Origin: Candidatus Magasanikiibacteriota bacterium | Lineage (GTDB): Bacteria; Patescibacteriota; Patescibacteriia; Magasanikbacterales; UBA922 | Direction of reading: 5' to 3' | Length of the DNA: 7,405 nucleotides | Assembly: GCA_023246555.1 (NCBI GenBank) | Contig: JAHFIC010000013.1 | Location: 10,828-18,232, forward strand | Shown here: piece by piece, positions 4,615 to 7,405 of the stretch | How the letters are laid out: the number at the start of each line of letters is the position of its first letter | How positions within the stretch are numbered: the first letter of the stretch is position 1 | Notes under the pieces: model-generated | Told to the model about the DNA's origin: nothing | Databases searched by the model: none | Seen by the model: the letters and a program-made list of their open reading frames with translations, nothing else | Position numbers and translations under genes: made by a program

Positions 4615-4762
4615 TTGCAGGGATCGTTCACGGCTCACACCCGTGAGCTGATCCCCGCAAACGGGGATCCGTCGAATTGATCCTACAGCGGGAAGACAAG
4701 CATTATGACAAGCAATAACTAGGCTGATAAATACTTCTCTTCCCGCCAGGATCGCCCTGCAA
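4615..4762 (-). ncRNA. Candidate multi-branched structured RNA (leader of gene D or separate small RNA)
   Basis: Four sets of complementary arms fold as a junction on the minus strand. P1 closes it: TTGCAGGG (4755-4762) with CCCTGCAA (4615-4622). P2 is a long arm: 4748-4753 with 4679-4684, then 4738-4746 with 4688-4696, topped by a large AT-rich loop. P3 is GATCCCCG/CGGGGATC (4650-4669) with a four-base loop. P4 is GCTCAC/GTGAGC (4633-4648) with a four-base loop. It begins about 35 bases after the predicted start of the promoter at 4804-4832 and ends about 75 bases before gene D. I could not match it to a riboswitch, 6S, SRP, RNase P or tmRNA signature. It fills the 4539-4898 gene-free stretch together with the promoter and the terminator of E. 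Confidence 0.45.
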
Positions 4763-4803
4763 GGCAGACTTCTGGCACCTTAGTTTTATTGTAAAGACTG
4801 AAT

Positions 4804-4832
4804 ACTATACCACATTTCCACAACTTTGTCAA
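4804..4832 (-). promoter_or_regulatory. Near-consensus sigma-70-type promoter
   Basis: On the minus strand TTGACA (4827-4832) and TATAGT (4804-4809) are separated by exactly 17 bases. The -35 is a perfect consensus and the -10 matches at five of six positions. The predicted start is near 4797. It lies just after the terminator of gene E and reads into the structured region and gene D, so it probably opens the A-D block. Confidence 0.8.
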
Positions 4833-4854
4833 GAGGGTGTGGAGGCTAAATAAC

Positions 4855-4882
4855 AAAAAATGGCTCTATTGAGCCATTTTTT
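4855..4882 (-). terminator. Intrinsic terminator of gene E
   Basis: TGGCTC (4861-4866) and GAGCCA (4871-4876) pair around a four-base loop. They are flanked by six A and six T, so the stem extends to 12 bp and works on both strands. It lies 17 bases after the stop of gene E. Confidence 0.88.
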
Positions 4883-4898
4883 GATTATTACTCTTGTA

Positions 4899-7405
4899 CT
4901 ACTCCACCTCAACATCAACCTTCTTAGCCTCAAATACCAATTTTGTTTCGCCTCCAGAAAAATCAGGATTGATGATAAAACTTTCAGCTGTTTTTTCATT
5001 CACAGCTAATAGCGTCTCACCTTCGCCTTTCACAAAAGAAAACCCAGGTGCGCGGACAATCATTGATTCTTGGGTTGCCGGGTTTATTATCCTTACAACA
5101 GAATTATCCATTTGACTCAATGTAAATCCACTGGCATCCGCTTGCTTAAAGAGCACGTCGGCTCCCGGCGGTAAACTTTCTAAAATGTTTTGCTTCAAAG
5201 CGGCAAGGAGCTGTTTGGCGGTGACATTTTCAGTCCCTAATAACTCTACTACCCTTGCATTCGTCAGCTGTTCTGGTGTCATCCCTTCCAAACGATTGGC
5301 AACATCGGCCATAAACTGCTCAGATGACTTCGCCAATCCAAGATTCAAATACTTATCACCAGCCTCAATACTCGCCGGAGTGGAAAAAATCTTTCCACGA
5401 ATTCCAGTCAGGAGCGCATCCTTAACGGACTGCGCATCAACTAGGAGGTCCTTATACAAATCAGCAGCTGCGTCAAATAGCTTCGGTGGCGGTTCAGCAC
5501 CAGCCTCTATTGCTGGAGCCGTGACTGGTTTCTCGACCGGTGTTGTAACCGCTTCTCCAGCACCAATCGGTTTTGCTTCAATGGCCGGAGCGGCCGTAGC
5601 TGCGGCTGCACCGCCACTCTCAGCTTTCGCGGCCGCTGACAAATCAACCTTCGCCGCGGCGGGCAGATCTTTTTTGAGATCATCCACCTTTATCTTCACT
5701 TCTTCTATCTCGCCTTCACCCCCTCCTTCTGGGAGAGGAGCATGTGAATGGCCGTTCACTGTCAAATTCTTAAATTGATCCAGACTTCGATCAATGCCTG
5801 TCTCACTGATTGTCGCAACTCCTCCTTTACTTTCAGTAAGTAAACCAAGAAAATTCCCCCTTGCGTCGTATGCACGCACAATAGTTTCTGAAGTCGTGGC
5901 ATCGTTTGGATTGACGAAAACTTCTTCGCCCGTTGCTGTGAGAACTGGGCCATCACTCCCCTCCATACGCATAAGATCTACTCCTTCACCTTTCGGACCT
6001 GTGGCATGTAGCTCAACAATCGGGGTCGACTTTGCTTCAGGAGCAACATCTACCACTGATCCTTTTTCTATTCGCGGCGTTCCCAAATGTTCTTCGACTC
6101 TGCCCCCACCAACAGCGCCAAGCTTGAATCTGCCTTCATCAAAGACGACTGCGATTTTGTCAGGATTCTTGACCCAAATATACTGTTTGCCAAAATCGCG
6201 CTCATAGATTACTTTGGCGGCCAACTTCTGTTCATCCAAACTTAATCCTGCACCATCTGGATGCTTGACCAATAATTTATCAATTTGCGGAATGCCCTTA
6301 TACGACTGTAAATGTTCTGGCTTTGCCTCAAGGTCGCGAATGATTGGGTTGGTAATTCCTTCTCCTTTACCTTCAAATCCAAAACCTCGGCCATGAACCA
6401 GATTCGCTTCACCAAATGTCGGACCTTTAGGTGCTTCTACCTCTGGCGGAGTCATTGTCTCTTCGGCCGGCGTTGCCGGCGCGGCTTCTCCTATGGCAAC
6501 ATCAGCCGCTCCCGATGCTTTTGTTTCCGCGGCAGCTTCAGTCGCGGCCGCTGTAGCTACAGCCTTCTCACCTGCTTCACCTGTCGTAGTCACAGACGCG
6601 GATTCAGAGAGTCCAAGACCAGCGCGAACTTTTTCTCCAATAAACCCCGTCACCGGACGCGCTATGTATCCGAGCCCAATGGCCGTGGCTCCGCCCAAAG
6701 CGGCACCAACCAAAGCACCGCCCCAACGCGTACCCTTTTTCTTGAGCCAGCGGCCAGCCTTTCTTCCAAATGTCTCTTCATACTCTGCTTCCAGCGCTTC
6801 GCCGTGTGTGTTCATGGCTTCAAGCACTTTCTCGAAATTGGCACGATCTTCGTGGTTTTCAAAAAGCACGCCAGTACGCTCCGCATCACGCGTCATGGAT
6901 TCCATTTGTTTGCGCAAATTCATGTCAACGGTTGCTTGACCGCCTTTGATGGTCACAAAAATAGAAAGCTCCTCCGGACTGGCATTGCCATGCAATAAGC
7001 GTTTGGTAGACAAAAGATCATTTCGGAAATCTTCACGCGCTGAATTCGACAGCACTCGTCCGGCTTGAATTTCTTCGGTATAAAATCGTACCATGCGCAT
7101 GCGCTCAAGAACTGCCTCGCGCGCGGCGCGCGTTTCGCGACCCTCGAACCACGCAGTGCCGAGCTCCCGGCCAGTGTAGGCGCCCATGACTCCACCGATA
7201 ACCCCGCGCGCCCACTCATTGTCCAAAAGAAGAGCGCCGGCCGCCAAAGCGCCAGAGCCGGCCGCCATCGCAATCCCTTTTTTCCCGCTATAGCTTTGCA
7301 CCCAGTTTTCCAGTACATCAAACGCCTTTGGCGCCTTGGCTTTTATTTCGGCTTCGGCCTCGGCTGTCATCCGATCGCCGTTTCCGTGGATGCGTGAAAT
7401 CGCCT
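4899..7405 (-). CDS. Large Ala/Gly-rich membrane-associated protein of unknown function, probably 5'-truncated (gene E)
   Basis: The first ATG in the window is at 7370 (823 residues), but it has no ribosome-binding site and the frame stays open to the right edge, so the true start may lie outside. Positions below count from that Met. Gly/Ala-rich hydrophobic segments at about 32-49 and 57-67, and at 217-237 (GGALVGAALGGATAIGLGYIA), look like glycine-zipper membrane hairpins; between them is a charged helical region (80-215). Ala/Glu/Pro-rich linkers (about 255-315 and 570-630) separate a middle region (320-545) and a C-terminal region (630-823), both with beta-like alternating patterns (for example QYIWVKNPDKIAVVFDEGRF). 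No catalytic motif is evident. The style recalls large uncharacterised proteins of CPR bacteria, which is an impression, not a match. Codon use is mixed, unlike genes A-D. Confidence 0.8.
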   Translation of the reverse strand, partial: AISRIHGNGDRMTAEAEAEIKAKAPKAFDVLENWVQSYSGKKGIAMAAGSGALAAGALLLDNEWARGVIGGVMGAYTGRELGTAWFEGRETRAAREAVLERMRMVRFYTEEIQAGRVLSNSAREDFRNDLLSTKRLLHGNASPEELSIFVTIKGGQATVDMNLRKQMESMTRDAERTGVLFENHEDRANFEKVLEAMNTHGEALEAEYEETFGRKAGRWLKKKGTRWGGALVGAALGGATAIGLGYIARPVTGFIGEKVRAGLGLSESASVTTTGEAGEKAVATAAATEAAAETKASGAADVAIGEAAPATPAEETMTPPEVEAPKGPTFGEANLVHGRGFGFEGKGEGITNPIIRDLEAKPEHLQSYKGIPQIDKLLVKHPDGAGLSLDEQKLAAKVIYERDFGKQYIWVKNPDKIAVVFDEGRFKLGAVGGGRVEEHLGTPRIEKGSVVDVAPEAKSTPIVELHATGPKGEGVDLMRMEGSDGPVLTATGEEVFVNPNDATTSETIVRAYDARGNFLGLLTESKGGVATISETGIDRSLDQFKNLTVNGHSHAPLPEGGGEGEIEEVKIKVDDLKKDLPAAAKVDLSAAAKAESGGAAAATAAPAIEAKPIGAGEAVTTPVEKPVTAPAIEAGAEPPPKLFDAAADLYKDLLVDAQSVKDALLTGIRGKIFSTPASIEAGDKYLNLGLAKSSEQFMADVANRLEGMTPEQLTNARVVELLGTENVTAKQLLAALKQNILESLPPGADVLFKQADASGFTLSQMDNSVVRIINPATQESMIVRAPGFSFVKGEGETLLAVNEKTAESFIINPDFSGGETKLVFEAKKVDVEVE

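Noticed and set aside
4539..4631. Upstream extension of gene D to an ATG at 4631
   Set aside because: The extension would include the AAGGAGG itself and has no ribosome site of its own; the start at 4538 fits better.
4615..4762. Assignment of the branched structure to a tRNA-like, cobalamin or SAM riboswitch class
   Set aside because: The junction shape is loosely similar, but the conserved sequence boxes of these classes are not present by eye.

Overview
The window looks like bacterial DNA from an uncultured lineage, probably close to Patescibacteria/CPR. That is inferred from the style of the large Ala/Gly-rich membrane-associated protein on the right, not from any marker gene. Five genes can be supported within the window, plus the tail of a sixth. 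All run on the minus strand except the truncated left-edge gene. No rRNA, tRNA, CRISPR array, transposase, integrase or replication gene is visible.

Layout, left to right. (1) 2-166 (+): the last 54 codons of a coiled-coil protein, cut by the window edge. (2) 276-1670 (-), gene A: a Cys-rich predicted lipoprotein with a MopE-type Asp-rich metal-binding motif; it converges on (1), with its own terminator between them. (3) 1988-2500 (-), gene B: a small Pro-rich predicted lipoprotein with two Gly-rich hydrophobic segments. (4) 2789-3541 (-), gene C, and 3903-4538 (-), gene D: two proteins of the same plan, each with one N-terminal membrane helix and a long coiled coil. D carries three perfect 42-bp tandem repeats. 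(5) 4615-4832: a consensus promoter followed by a multi-branched inverted-repeat structure, which is probably the leader RNA of D or a separate small RNA. (6) 4899-7405 (-), gene E: a large protein with Gly-zipper-like hydrophobic segments, with its own intrinsic terminator and a frame open to the right edge.

Genes A-D form a block that differs in composition from its flanks. Its codons end mostly in G or C (one sampled 60-base line, 2281-2340, is 77% GC). Gene E and the left-edge gene use mixed or A/T-ending codons (sampled line 5881-5940 is 47% GC). The block sits between two terminators and begins with the strong promoter at 4804-4832. Its genes are monocistronic-looking units separated by 237-361 bases packed with perfect inverted repeats, so it resembles an acquired or specialised cluster of surface/envelope proteins more than a metabolic operon.

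The most striking signal is a twin stem-loop directly after the stop codons of C and D. Its outer stem bases, linker and order are conserved, while the distal stem sequences differ but stay perfectly paired, which is covariation within a single window. A reduced version follows gene A. Together with the branched RNA before D and the overlapping, mutually exclusive hairpins before A, this suggests a structured-nucleic-acid layer of regulation or mobility attached to these envelope genes. No known family is assigned to it here.
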